Part shown: in pieces, positions 27,438 through 36,689 of the stretch
How positions within the stretch are numbered: the first letter of the stretch is position 1
Layout: each line of letters opens with the position of its first letter
Source: Desulfobulbaceae bacterium
Lineage (GTDB): Bacteria; Desulfobacterota; Desulfobulbia; Desulfobulbales; SURF-16
Direction of reading: 5' to 3'
Assembly (NCBI GenBank): GCA_020444175.1
Contig: JAHLLM010000015.1
Location: 44,467-108,466, forward strand
DNA: 64,000 bases
Notes under the pieces: model-generated
The model's database searches: none
The model's input: only the letters and a program-made list of their open reading frames with translations
What the model was told of the DNA's origin: nothing
Translations under genes and position numbers: made by a program

Positions 27438-28508
27438 ATGAACTCAGAGATAATTTTTTTACCCTTGCAGATAAAAAATTTCACCTTTCGCAATCGTCTC
27501 GGCGTGGCCCCCATGACCAGGATGTCGGCAGGACCGGAAAGTATTCCACGCCAGGATGTTCTCGACTTTTTGGTCCGCAGGGCTGAAAAAGGTGCCTCGG
27601 TTGTTTTTACCGAGGCCATTGTCACTGATTATGAAAGCAGTCAGGGCTATCCGGGGCAGGCAAGAATGACAACCCAGCGGCAGATCGATGCCTGGCATCC
27701 GGTGGTAAAAAAAATCCGCGATCATGGGGCGGTTTCAATCATGCAGATGTTTCATTGCGGACGTATGGCCTGGCCCGAGGTAAACCCTGCCAACCGCTCT
27801 ATTGCGCCAAGTACAATCTCTCCCAGTCAGCAGAATCCTTTAACCCAGGCACCATACCCCGTGCCCGAAGAGATGAGTCAGTTTGATATTGACCATGTTA
27901 TCAACGGATTTGTTGAAACCGCCAAAGGAGCTATTACTGCCGGCTTTGACGGCGTCGAGATTCATGGGGCGCATGGCTATCTCATTAACCAGTTTCTTTC
28001 AGCATATTCAAACAAGCGCAACGATGCTTACGGAGGTTCGGTGGAGAAGCGCTTTCATTTTGCCCGTGAAGTGATTCAGGCAGTCAAGGCAGAAGTCCCT
28101 GCGGACCGCCTCCTGACATTCCGTATTTCCAACTGGGGCGTTGCTGATATGGATGTCTCGCTTTTTGAAACGAAAGAGGAGTGGCAACAGATTATCAAGA
28201 TGATTGCCGAGGAGGGTGTTGATATTATTTCCGTCTCCACCTATGATTTTAAGGCTGACGCCTTTGGTGCAGGCAAGAATATGGCCCAGCTCACCCGTGA
28301 AGTTACCGATCTGCCCATAATGATCTGTGGAAAAATTCATGATAGAAAAAGCGCTGAACAGGCTCTGCAGCATGCCGATATCGCCTTGAGCGGCAAATCC
28401 ACACTCCTGAATCCAGATTGGGTTGAGGATGTACGACAGGGCAAAGAGTCGCCTCTTCATGCTTCTGAAGAGGCCAATGTTGCTTACACGAATGAACCCC
28501 TTCCGTGA
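27438..28508 (+). CDS. NADH:flavin oxidoreductase, old yellow enzyme family
   Basis: A 356-residue FMN TIM-barrel oxidoreductase. Family features include FRNRLGVAPMTRMSA near the start, QMFHCGRM, AGFDGVEIHGAHGYLINQF with the His pair that binds substrate, SNKRNDAYGGS, and the phosphate-binding region MICGKI...ALSGKSTLLNPDW. There is no Fe-S or second flavin domain, so it is the short form. It reduces activated double bonds with NAD(P)H; the natural substrate is unknown. GAGGAGGG lies seven bases before the ATG at 27438. Confidence 0.88.
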   Translation: MNSEIIFLPLQIKNFTFRNRLGVAPMTRMSAGPESIPRQDVLDFLVRRAEKGASVVFTEAIVTDYESSQGYPGQARMTTQRQIDAWHPVVKKIRDHGAVSIMQMFHCGRMAWPEVNPANRSIAPSTISPSQQNPLTQAPYPVPEEMSQFDIDHVINGFVETAKGAITAGFDGVEIHGAHGYLINQFLSAYSNKRNDAYGGSVEKRFHFAREVIQAVKAEVPADRLLTFRISNWGVADMDVSLFETKEEWQQIIKMIAEEGVDIISVSTYDFKADAFGAGKNMAQLTREVTDLPIMICGKIHDRKSAEQALQHADIALSGKSTLLNPDWVEDVRQGKESPLHASEEANVAYTNEPLP

Positions 28509-28658
28509 TTGTCAGGCAAGGAGAGTCATGAAGGGAATAAGGAAGGGATGGTGCGGGACAAGCCAATGGGGTGAATTGGTTTGTTTTCTTTAGGCTGTAG
28601 GCAGGTAGCAGAACACCGTTGGCCGTCAGACTGTTTTTTCTGTGCCGTTGCGATTCCG

Positions 28659-30839
28659 TTAAAAAATGTCAATTTCGGAATCCTGCTGCAACAGGCTTTC
28701 AACATAGACCCATTTCTTGCGCAAGGTAAAGCGGGACGGGCCTCGATCTTCCTTTTCATGAAATTCTTTTCTGCCTATTCTGATACGCGTGTTGCCATGA
28801 TATGTTTTTGCGACAATAATCTGCATTTTGCTCAGATCCGCATGGAGTTCTTTTCTGAGTGGAGCCAAGTCTTCCATCACTTCTTGCTTTTCCTTGATGG
28901 TTGCGCTCAGTTTTTCAAGCAGATCGATGAAAAGTCTTTTCTGATCAGGCCTGGCGCTTTCAAGGAGTTCGCTTATTTCGCCTCTGTCTACGGTTTTTAC
29001 GTTCAACGTGCGCATTATTTTGGTGGTGTCTGCATCACACTGATTGCGGCTTTCTTTCAGTTTTTTGAGTTTGGCCAGCTTGTCGGGAGTAGGCTCAAGA
29101 ATAAGCGTGGTCGGTACAAAGGATGGGGAGCCGCATACGGAAAGCCTTATGGCGCTAGAAGAGCAGATCACGCCACCGACAACAGATCCACCCCGTTCTC
29201 CTTTGCCGGGGCCGACAATGATTTTTCCCACCGCCTTGACCGCAGCGTAATAAATATACTGGGAGACATGCAGGTCACCTTTAACGACAATTTTAGCAGA
29301 TTGAATGAAGTCCGTTTTTACGAGTTGACCTGTACCGCTTGATTCTTTTCCCGCCTCAATGAAATCTGCTTTCATGTCACCGAGTACGGTGATTTCGGTG
29401 GTATCTCCAATAATTCCTCCTTTTACCTCAAGATTGCCGTTTATCCTGACTTTTGCACCTGGCTCAATATTACCTCCAACAAAAACATTGCCATTAGCAT
29501 GAACAGAAAAATCAGAACAGATATTGCCTGAGATTTGCAGATCGCAGTCAACATTTATATTGCCGGTGGAAAAATCAACATTGCCGCTTACTTTGTACTG
29601 TGGATCAATTGATATTTTCCCATCTCTGAAACGGATAAGACCATCGCATTCCGCATAGAAAAGAATGGTTCCGTCTTCTTTTTCGTCACTCCGGATGTTG
29701 CTTTTGCCTTCAACTTTAAGGCCCTGTCCTGCTTCCGTTTCAATAACTTCCCCTATAAGGGTGTAGCCCTGGATCCCTTCTCCGGGAGGGTGCTTGGTGG
29801 CAACGAGGTCGCCCTCTGACACTGTTTGGACCAGGTTCAGTTCCCGAAAATCAATGGAACCGTCTTCACGGACTTTACCGCTTTGTTTGGTAAGGTCGAC
29901 GACAAACTCAAGGTGCGCATCTTCACCTTTAACAGGCTGTCGGCCCTTGGCAATGACATTCCAGCATGCCACATCACCATGGGCAAGAGACTTGCAGAAT
30001 TTTTCCAGGGGTGCCTGTTTGATTCCTCTAGTAACACCTGCATTTTTGAGTAATTCGACAATATCCTTAAAAGACGGCATACGAACCGGTTCATATTGTG
30101 GCAGGAAAATATACCAGGCGATCATAGCGTCTTTGGAGAGGATAATCGGAGAAAGAATGGAAACAGTTTTCTCGACAATAGTGATGTAGCCATAGACTGT
30201 TGCCTGAAAGGAACTCATGTCCTCTGTCAGCCGGACATTCTGGCCGGCAATAAGGCTTTTGAATTCCGGGGGCGCTATGTCGCGTCCGTAAATGTCGCGT
30301 CCAACCTGAACATTGATAGGTTCCTGGCGTTTTGCAATTATTTCGCCCTTGCCGATCGCTTTAACAAGAATTCCGGGAAAAACACCAGGAGGGCTTTCAT
30401 TGCTCAGAAACGAGTTGAGCTCCATAAAGGAGATGGACTCGTCCTCAAGTTTTATGGTGTCATCATCCGTAAGCCTGGCCGATGTTCCTTTGCCAAACAT
30501 GACATAATCGACACCGCCAGGTTTTCCCGGCACGCGGCCCTGGGCAATGAGCAGTCTGCCTGACCAGTCGTCCTCCGCAAGTGATGCGATTATCTTTTTG
30601 CCTTTTTCTTCCCAGGGAAGGCAGTTAATACCTTGTTTCTGCAGGAGGGAATTGAGTTCTTCAAAAGAAATCTGTTTTTTGAGGGCGGAGCGTTTGACAC
30701 CGACCAGGTATGCTTCCAGGAAGTCATAACTGATTTCAACGGAAGCCGTTCCCCATTCAGCCTCAAAACAGCGTAAACCACTGGGAAAGGGGTCTTTTTT
30801 AAGAGAGATGTCCTCTGATTGCTCTGGCATAGTTGTCAC
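28659..30839 (-). CDS. FapA/DUF342 polymer-forming protein
   Basis: A 726-residue protein of the FapA (DUF342) family. The first 250 residues form the N-terminal FapA domain. The middle, about 400-560, is a series of short beta turns (GNVDFSTGNINVDCDLQISG is one, followed by GNVFVGGNIEPGAKVRING), as in right-handed beta-helices. The C-terminal 150 residues are coiled coil (KLAKLKKLKESRNQ). Members take part in envelope or flagellar-pole organisation. The GTG start follows the stop of the REC-GAF gene with no gap, so they are coupled. Confidence 0.85.
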   Translation of the reverse strand: MTTMPEQSEDISLKKDPFPSGLRCFEAEWGTASVEISYDFLEAYLVGVKRSALKKQISFEELNSLLQKQGINCLPWEEKGKKIIASLAEDDWSGRLLIAQGRVPGKPGGVDYVMFGKGTSARLTDDDTIKLEDESISFMELNSFLSNESPPGVFPGILVKAIGKGEIIAKRQEPINVQVGRDIYGRDIAPPEFKSLIAGQNVRLTEDMSSFQATVYGYITIVEKTVSILSPIILSKDAMIAWYIFLPQYEPVRMPSFKDIVELLKNAGVTRGIKQAPLEKFCKSLAHGDVACWNVIAKGRQPVKGEDAHLEFVVDLTKQSGKVREDGSIDFRELNLVQTVSEGDLVATKHPPGEGIQGYTLIGEVIETEAGQGLKVEGKSNIRSDEKEDGTILFYAECDGLIRFRDGKISIDPQYKVSGNVDFSTGNINVDCDLQISGNICSDFSVHANGNVFVGGNIEPGAKVRINGNLEVKGGIIGDTTEITVLGDMKADFIEAGKESSGTGQLVKTDFIQSAKIVVKGDLHVSQYIYYAAVKAVGKIIVGPGKGERGGSVVGGVICSSSAIRLSVCGSPSFVPTTLILEPTPDKLAKLKKLKESRNQCDADTTKIMRTLNVKTVDRGEISELLESARPDQKRLFIDLLEKLSATIKEKQEVMEDLAPLRKELHADLSKMQIIVAKTYHGNTRIRIGRKEFHEKEDRGPSRFTLRKKWVYVESLLQQDSEIDIF

Positions 30840-31865
30840 TTAATGAGGATCGTTTCGCCCTAAACCAAGCAAAATGTCATCAAGGGTTTCGTCCCATTCA
30901 TGAAGGTGCTTTCTCGGCTCAATCATGGCATCACTGACGGCAATGGCTGAATGCACCATAAATTGCTGCATTATCTTAATTTCTTTCGGAGAAAAAAGAC
31001 TCTCCTCTCTGAATATTTCCATAACGCCCAAGCATTGATCGCTTTTCAGAATGGGAATGATGGCAAAGGTGGCGAACTCCTTAAGGGCGGTGTGGACTGT
31101 TTTTGAGGCAAAAACATCATTCATGAGGTGACTTTGGTCTGTTCTGAGTGTTGTTTCCCCAATAGTAGCCCGTGCTTGTAAATTATCCTCATTGTCGGGA
31201 AGATAAATGCAAGCCCAATCAGCATCGAGCACATCACAGACAACTTCCAGAATTGTATGCAGGCTGTTTTCAAGATTATGGATTGTCAGCAGGTGATTAA
31301 GAATACGATCCCGACCTTCAAGTTCCTTCACTTTCTTCCGTAATTCTTCAGTCAAGGCCAGGTTAGACTGATATGCCTCGTCAAGGGCCTGAGTGCGTTC
31401 CCTGATCTTGTAATCGAGATTCTTATTGAGAAGTTCAAGCTTTTCATTTTCCAGGAAAACGATATCATTAAGGCGCTCATTCTCCTGAATGAGTTTGTAA
31501 TGATCCACCGCTTTTTTGACCGTATCGATCAGGTCAATGTCATTCCAGGGTTTTACAATATAACGGCACAGGACTTTGCTGTTTATTGCCTCCAGAGCAC
31601 TTTCGCTGTCCGTTGCATCAAGAAGCATGAGGCGCATGGTTTTGGGGCTGAGGGCCTTGACCTTGCGCAGAAATTCAGAAGCGCTCATGTCGAGTAAAAG
31701 TGAATCTGTGAGAATCACAGCAGGTTGTTCTCCCTGTTTCAGTCTCTCCAAGGCGTTTGAGCCATTACTTGATGCTATTGTCTGAAAAGATTCCTGCTGC
31801 AATAGCTGCTCCAGAGTGTTCAGGATTTTAGGGTCGTTGTTGACAAATAGGATTATATCAGACAT
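30840..31865 (-). CDS. response regulator with coiled coil and GAF domain
   Basis: A 341-residue regulator. Residues 1-120 form a receiver with FVNNDPKIL, Asp in ILTDSLLLDMS and Lys in YIVKPW. This is followed by a coiled coil of about 80 residues and a GAF domain (LEVVCDVLDADWACIYL...VFASKTVHTALKEFA). There is no DNA-binding or enzymatic output, so it likely works through protein contacts. The frame opens at 31907, but the ATG at 31865 with AAGAGAG upstream starts the receiver. It is directly upstream of fapA on the same strand. Confidence 0.85.
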   Translation of the reverse strand: MSDIILFVNNDPKILNTLEQLLQQESFQTIASSNGSNALERLKQGEQPAVILTDSLLLDMSASEFLRKVKALSPKTMRLMLLDATDSESALEAINSKVLCRYIVKPWNDIDLIDTVKKAVDHYKLIQENERLNDIVFLENEKLELLNKNLDYKIRERTQALDEAYQSNLALTEELRKKVKELEGRDRILNHLLTIHNLENSLHTILEVVCDVLDADWACIYLPDNEDNLQARATIGETTLRTDQSHLMNDVFASKTVHTALKEFATFAIIPILKSDQCLGVMEIFREESLFSPKEIKIMQQFMVHSAIAVSDAMIEPRKHLHEWDETLDDILLGLGRNDPH

Positions 31866-32034
31866 GGATATTTCTCTCTTGTTGTGTCCTTGGGGTATAT
31901 TGAACATCCCTTTACTGCAATGGTATCCATTTCACCATGACCGGTGCGCATCGTCAATCGACTGTTAGCCTGGTTATTGCCAAATGGGTACATCTCATTT
32001 TCCGAATTTTTACCCTCAGAGTCAACCTGTAAAG

Positions 32035-32075
32035 CAAAAAAGCCCGCATCCAGAAAAACTGGAAACGGGCTTTTA
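32035..32075 (-). terminator. rho-independent terminator after the dodecahaem cytochrome gene
   Basis: AGCCCG at 32041-32046 pairs with CGGGCT at 32066-32071, and inside them TCCAG pairs with CTGGA. The minus strand continues into a run of six T, with a shorter T run on the plus strand, so it may act both ways. It lies 27 bases after the stop of the cytochrome gene on the minus strand. Confidence 0.75.
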
Positions 32076-32101
32076 TTCTCTTTTAGTGGGTAATTAACGG
32101 C

Positions 32102-34105
32102 TTAAAAGGTATGGCACCTGTTGCAGGAATAATTTCTCGAAACAACGTGTTTTTTGTGTATCTTCTGAATGCTGCCTGTTTTTGAACCGTGGCAGTCGTT
32201 GCAGAGATCGCTTTGCGGCTTTTTGAGCGGCGCTCCCATTCCATGGCATGATGTACAATCAAAACCTTCTCCCCGTACATGTCTGTTGTGCATGCTCACC
32301 CGGTTTTCGCTCTTTTGTTCGTGGCAGACAGCACAGAGGTTGGTGGAACTGTTTCTGAAATCGTGGTAGCCAAGTTCGCCAAAAGGCATTCTTGTGTCCG
32401 TTGAAAGTCCGCTGCTGCCGCTATGGCAGTCGCTGCAGGTGAGTGCGTTGCTGCCTGGTTCAATTCCGTGGTTCAGCAGTTGGTAAGTGTCGGTCATAAC
32501 CCATTCAACGGGTTCATCGGCAGCATAACCCATTTGAACGAGTCCGTTTGCCAGGGCTTCATTGACACTACCCGTGCCGGCAAGATAGACCAAGGTGTCA
32601 AGGGCAACGAGGACATCGTCATTAACCGTCTTGGGCTGGGTAGCGGTCTTGTATTTAAAGGGATAAATCTTTGTAGTCGGATCATCAAGGTCAAAATCAC
32701 CCAGAGGCCGTGAAGTCGGATACGTGCCAAGCGTAGCATCATAGGTGCGGGATGCGTCATCGCCGAGCAGATAGTTGTCGCTTAGCCTGTTCCACCATTT
32801 GTATTCAGGAATGAGGTTGGCTGCTTTTTCAGTATGGGGATGGCCGGGGCAGGGGGTTGCCTCGTCACATGTCGCAGCATCGGTGCCGTCATGATGGGTC
32901 AACCAGTCCCTGTGCGTCTCGGTTGCAACCTTGGCATAAGAAGGAATATGGCATACCTGGCAGGAGATTTTCCCGCGACTTACGTGTCTGTCTATTGTTG
33001 CATCTGCATGTCCGCTGGTTGCCATCGATGTATGACAGCTGGTACATGAAATTTCCGCCCCTCGAGTCAAATCGTCAGTGGGCCGCAGGTCAGATCCTTT
33101 GCCTATTACCTTGTGATCCTGGAATACATGGCAATCCTGGCAGCGGAGATCGGCGCCGACCGTATTCATATGAACATCAAACTCGGGATCTGAGTTTGTG
33201 ATGGTTGCCATGGACAAATCACCGCGTTTTACACCGTCACCGCCGCCGGCATTGGCATGGCACTTCAGACAGTTGGCCCGGGTTGGCATATTTATGCTTC
33301 TGACCATACTGTCTGTCGGATTTGCAACACCCAGAGAACCGTCGGCAAGCCTGGTTCGCGACATGGCGTATTCTTCATTATGGCAGGCCAGACAATCAAT
33401 GTTGGCAAGATCAGCCGTCGGATTGTCCGGACGCAGTCCTCGGCCAACATGACATTTTCCGCAAACAGGCCAATTACCTTCAATATTAATGCAGTAGCTG
33501 TTAATGGCATTAAAGAGTTTTCCCTGTTTTTTGTTTATGCCGTTAACCATGTCCGGGGCCTCACCCTGCCATTGATAGTGGGTGGAGCCGAACATACTGT
33601 TTGCCTCATATGTATGGCAGTTCAGACAATTTGACGGATAGTCCTGATAGCGGAGAGAAGCGTGCGGACCGCTGTCGCATGACAGGTCGGCGCCGGAGCA
33701 GTCCTGGTCGATATTGTCCCCGCAAATCTCTATCGCTCCCGGGTAGATAGCTGCATTAGCGTCATCACAATCACCGTTTGCGGCGTAATAACCGTCTCCG
33801 TCGCTGTCAACTGAACAGTCTTTCCTGCCCCATTCACTCCGTAACAGGCCAAAGTCCATAAGGTCTACAATGCCATCACCGTTAATGTCTGCCGTGCATG
33901 GTGTTGTGTCGCTGCAGTCAGAACGGCCATAATCAGCACGCAGCACTCCAAAGTCAAGAATATTTACAGCTCCGTCGCTGTTTAAGTCGCTTTCGCAGAG
34001 AGATTGGGCCTGAATTTGAGTGGGGGTTCCCAAAACAGTAACAAGTAAAAGACAAAATAATGAGATGCATGGGGCCTGAATTTTGGGTGCTGTGTGCATA
34101 TTCAT
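32102..34105 (-). CDS. secreted 12-haem cytochrome c with dockerin and MopE-like repeats
   Basis: A 667-residue exported protein. After a signal peptide (residues 1-33) come two dockerin-like calcium loops, SDLNSDGAVNILDFG and ADINGDGIVDLMDFG, each followed by a Tyr/Trp-Gly-Arg end. A MopE/thrombospondin-like loop follows (DSDGDGYYAANGDCDD...CGDNIDQDCSG). The remaining 500 residues carry twelve CxxCH haem sites, from CLNCH to CNRCH. It should be an extracellular or surface electron carrier. ATG at 34105 is two bases from GGAG, so ATG at 34099 may be the true start. It ends at a clear terminator and is monocistronic. Confidence 0.87.
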   Translation of the reverse strand: MNMHTAPKIQAPCISLFCLLLVTVLGTPTQIQAQSLCESDLNSDGAVNILDFGVLRADYGRSDCSDTTPCTADINGDGIVDLMDFGLLRSEWGRKDCSVDSDGDGYYAANGDCDDANAAIYPGAIEICGDNIDQDCSGADLSCDSGPHASLRYQDYPSNCLNCHTYEANSMFGSTHYQWQGEAPDMVNGINKKQGKLFNAINSYCINIEGNWPVCGKCHVGRGLRPDNPTADLANIDCLACHNEEYAMSRTRLADGSLGVANPTDSMVRSINMPTRANCLKCHANAGGGDGVKRGDLSMATITNSDPEFDVHMNTVGADLRCQDCHVFQDHKVIGKGSDLRPTDDLTRGAEISCTSCHTSMATSGHADATIDRHVSRGKISCQVCHIPSYAKVATETHRDWLTHHDGTDAATCDEATPCPGHPHTEKAANLIPEYKWWNRLSDNYLLGDDASRTYDATLGTYPTSRPLGDFDLDDPTTKIYPFKYKTATQPKTVNDDVLVALDTLVYLAGTGSVNEALANGLVQMGYAADEPVEWVMTDTYQLLNHGIEPGSNALTCSDCHSGSSGLSTDTRMPFGELGYHDFRNSSTNLCAVCHEQKSENRVSMHNRHVRGEGFDCTSCHGMGAPLKKPQSDLCNDCHGSKTGSIQKIHKKHVVSRNYSCNRCHTF

Positions 34106-34609
34106 TTCTCCAGTTTCGAATTATGGTGCCGGATATCAGTAATGATCCGGATAAAATTAGGGGGGATTACCTGTAAAAGGCCTGGTTTAAACAGTTGTTC
34201 TATTTTCAATTAAAAGAGTTCGACGCGCGCAGAAAGCAAACTTGTAAATTTTCGTTTATAAGTTTGCTTTCTGCAAAGTGCGTGCCAAAGTGTCCTTGTG
34301 GGGCTATGTGCCTGTTTGTAGGAGTGTTTTTTTTAGGAGAGGGAGAAGCTGCAGGAGAGAAAAGTGAAAGTTTTAATATTTTTACTTTAAAGCAGTTAAA
34401 ATATTATAGGTAATCATTCCTATTCTTAATTTTGCCCTGTAAAAACGACGCATTACATCTTGTCTGTAAAAAGAGACATTCCTGTGAAAATTTATACAAA
34501 GCTGCCGACTTGTAGGAAAAAACAACCTGTTATTAGATAGTTAAATAGGTGTAGATGGTTATTCACAGTCAGTTTTTGGACTCAAAAGATAAACAAATCT
34601 GAGAAAGGA
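34106..34609. other. 504-base intergenic region with a long hairpin
   Basis: This lies upstream of the cytochrome gene and downstream of the HDOD gene (both on minus), so it should contain the cytochrome promoter and the HDOD gene's promoter is elsewhere. Its main content is the 15-bp hairpin at 34229-34274. A 72-codon open frame at 34195 runs through the hairpin and has no ribosome site; I reject it. The remainder is AT-rich with no gene. Confidence 0.5.
34229..34274. repeat. perfect 15-bp inverted repeat (hairpin)
   Basis: GCAGAAAGCAAACTT at 34229-34243 is exactly inverted at 34260-34274, with a 16-nt AT-rich loop that can extend the stem. There is no T run, so it is not a standard terminator. 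It could be a protein-binding site, an RNA structure or a transposon scar. Confidence 0.6.
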
Positions 34610-36070
34610 CTATTTTTTCTTTTTGATTCCAATGTGCTCGATGGACATGCAGGCCTGGAGGCTGAAGTATTTGAAACTATCAAAGCTCATCTCATCCAGG
34701 GGGCGTCCACTTGGCTGCCGGTCTCCGTAAAAAAGGCCGATGGCATGGTTGTGGGTAATGATGGGTGAGATGAAAAATTCATTTACACATAATATTCTTG
34801 CCACTTCTTCTTTTAATGATTCGTTGTATCTGACGTTTTGCGGAAACTTTTTTATCCACAGGGTTTTTTCCTGATCAAAAGCTTCGGCAAAGGGGTTTTG
34901 CCTTCTTGGCTCCAGAGAAAGAATATAATTTCTTGGTAGTTTTTTCAGATTTTCGCCAATGGTATAGATGTTTCTGATTTGATTATTTTTTTCATCAAGC
35001 AGAAATAATATGGCTCTATCCATTCCAACCCCGCGATGAATACCTTCAAGAACAGCCTCCAGAATAAGATTAAGATCAGGATTTGATTCCAGTATTGATG
35101 AAAGTTCATGGAGAATTTTGAGTTGAAGCAAAGGGTTCGGTTCAGGATAGGGGCTTAACGAGTCTTCAGGTGTATCGAGGTTTTTATCATTTTCCTGAGG
35201 ATGTTGGCCTGGGAGCAGTATACATTCAGCTGCTCCACCAACACCAAAATCAACAGCAATTTTTACGGCGGTTTCGGTGTTCTTGTAGGTTGATTCCATA
35301 ACAAGAGCTTCATGTATTCCCATATGTTTGGCCAGTTTTTTAAAGGTGACGTCTGCCTCTTTTTTGTCCCATCCTCCTTCTGAAATCAAGGCCAGTTCAT
35401 GGCTTATATGAAGAGTGCGTGATTTTGGTGTATCTTTTTTTTCATCTGTCAAAGCATTGTAAAGCAGGTCACTTAAGTTCCAGTTTTTGGTTAGTTGAGC
35501 GGTAAGTTCTGAAAAGGTAAAGCCCAGAATTTTACGCTGTACTTCCGGCTTGGAAATATCTTCGCTCTGTCCGGCGGCAAGAAGTTTTTCCGCATCTTCA
35601 TCGGCTAGAAACCAGAAGGCAATTTCTCCAAGATGATAGAGGAGAGCTGCGATAAAAAATTCTTCCTCCGGTTTATCCCCCCGTTTTCTGGCAATACTGT
35701 CTGCCTGAACTGCAGCATGGAGAGAGCGGGCAAAGAGCCTGGAAATGATGCCGCGGGTCTTTTTGTTGCTCAAGGCGTCATCAATTATGGACAGAGAGAG
35801 AATAAGGTCATGGACAAAGTTGAAACCTAAAAGCACAACAGCCCGGCTGATGGTATTGACCGATACCTGTGAAGGATTATAAAGACTACTGTTGGCAAGT
35901 TTCAGGATTTTAGCTGTGAGGGAACTGTCCTTCAGGATGATATTGGCCAACTCACTTGCCGACAGGCTATTCTCTGGAGACATCTGTTGAATTGTTTTCA
36001 CTGTATGCCCGAAGATGGGAAGGTCCTCTTCGTTGATTCGTTCTATCCAAGCTTTTAATTTTTTACTCAT
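34610..36070 (-). CDS. HDOD-domain protein with C-terminal GAF domain
   Basis: A 486-residue signalling protein. The HDOD domain covers about 1-290: SLTAKILKLANSSLYNP, INTISRAVVLLGF-type helix (here VNTISRAVVLLGFNFV) and FIAALLYHLGEIAFW. The C-terminal GAF domain (about 325-480) shows LILEAVLEGIHRGVGMDRAILFL, given as ILEAVLEGIHRGVGMDRA. HDOD proteins link chemosensory, motility or cell-cycle signals; the precise role is unknown. No strong ribosome site precedes the ATG. It is preceded by a repeat-rich intergenic region. Confidence 0.85.
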   Translation of the reverse strand: MSKKLKAWIERINEEDLPIFGHTVKTIQQMSPENSLSASELANIILKDSSLTAKILKLANSSLYNPSQVSVNTISRAVVLLGFNFVHDLILSLSIIDDALSNKKTRGIISRLFARSLHAAVQADSIARKRGDKPEEEFFIAALLYHLGEIAFWFLADEDAEKLLAAGQSEDISKPEVQRKILGFTFSELTAQLTKNWNLSDLLYNALTDEKKDTPKSRTLHISHELALISEGGWDKKEADVTFKKLAKHMGIHEALVMESTYKNTETAVKIAVDFGVGGAAECILLPGQHPQENDKNLDTPEDSLSPYPEPNPLLQLKILHELSSILESNPDLNLILEAVLEGIHRGVGMDRAILFLLDEKNNQIRNIYTIGENLKKLPRNYILSLEPRRQNPFAEAFDQEKTLWIKKFPQNVRYNESLKEEVARILCVNEFFISPIITHNHAIGLFYGDRQPSGRPLDEMSFDSFKYFSLQACMSIEHIGIKKKK

Positions 36071-36689
36071 CTATGCCACTTTATTGTTTTTTATAAAAAT
36101 CTCAAAAAAAAATGAGTTAGATCCCTATGCCAAAAGTCGAAACAGAAGTCGTTTCCCACAGGGTGGAGTTACGACAGGACCATGAAGAAGGCAAAGTGAA
36201 AAGTTGTCTTCTTCGTATTCTTCATGATTAATCTCATGGTGTTTTCGTGAATTATGCTTATAAACAATTCTCAGTTAAAAATTACTACTTTCCTGTTGCC
36301 AATTTACCAATACTGGATTCCCGCCTCTGCGGGAATGACATAACCAAGCCCGCCGTCACTCCCGCGGAGGCGGGAGTCTAGGGGGTGGCTACTGAGAATT
36401 GTATAGAGGCAAATCGTGAATTGATAATTGAAAGAATAACTATATCTTGTTTTCTTCTAACTTAAAATAACAAAATCAGACGAGAAGGCATGATTTTTTT
36501 GGTAACGATTAAATGGTGTTAGCTTGCTGAAAAAAAGAAATGTGAAACATTTTATCATGCTCAGGGAATGCGTTTTATACGCACTCCCTGAAATTGAGTG
36601 GATTAACAATCTAAGATGTTTGAACCTGATAAAATACTATTTTAACGATTTTATCAAATAGCTCGCCCAGTCTGTGTAGGTTTGAGGAG
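36071..36689. other. 619-base intergenic region with inverted repeats
   Basis: This contains the nested inverted repeat at 36264-36402 and a further hairpin at 36561-36591, where TCAGGGA pairs with TCCCTGA and TGCGT with ACGCA; the latter is not followed by a T run. No coding frame with a ribosome site was found. It should contain the promoter of the HDOD gene. Confidence 0.5.
36264..36402. repeat. nested inverted repeat (REP-type palindrome inside a 12-bp terminal repeat)
   Basis: The outer arms ACAATTCTCAGT (36264-36275) and ACTGAGAATTGT (36391-36402) enclose a 139-bp unit. Within it, the arms at 36313-36338 and 36355-36381 are inverted copies around CCCGCCTCTGCGGGAATGAC and GTCACTCCCGCGGAGGCGGG. 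The inner part matches the common dispersed 'ATTCCCGC...GCGGGAAT' palindromes of many proteobacteria. It is non-coding and probably a MITE or REP element. Confidence 0.65.

Noticed and set aside
34195..34413. A 72-codon open frame upstream of the cytochrome gene
   Set aside because: It runs through a perfect 15-bp hairpin, has no ribosome site and its composition is that of random sequence.
36313..36381. GC-rich repeated palindromes considered as a CRISPR unit
   Set aside because: Only one inverted pair exists; there are no regularly spaced direct repeats.
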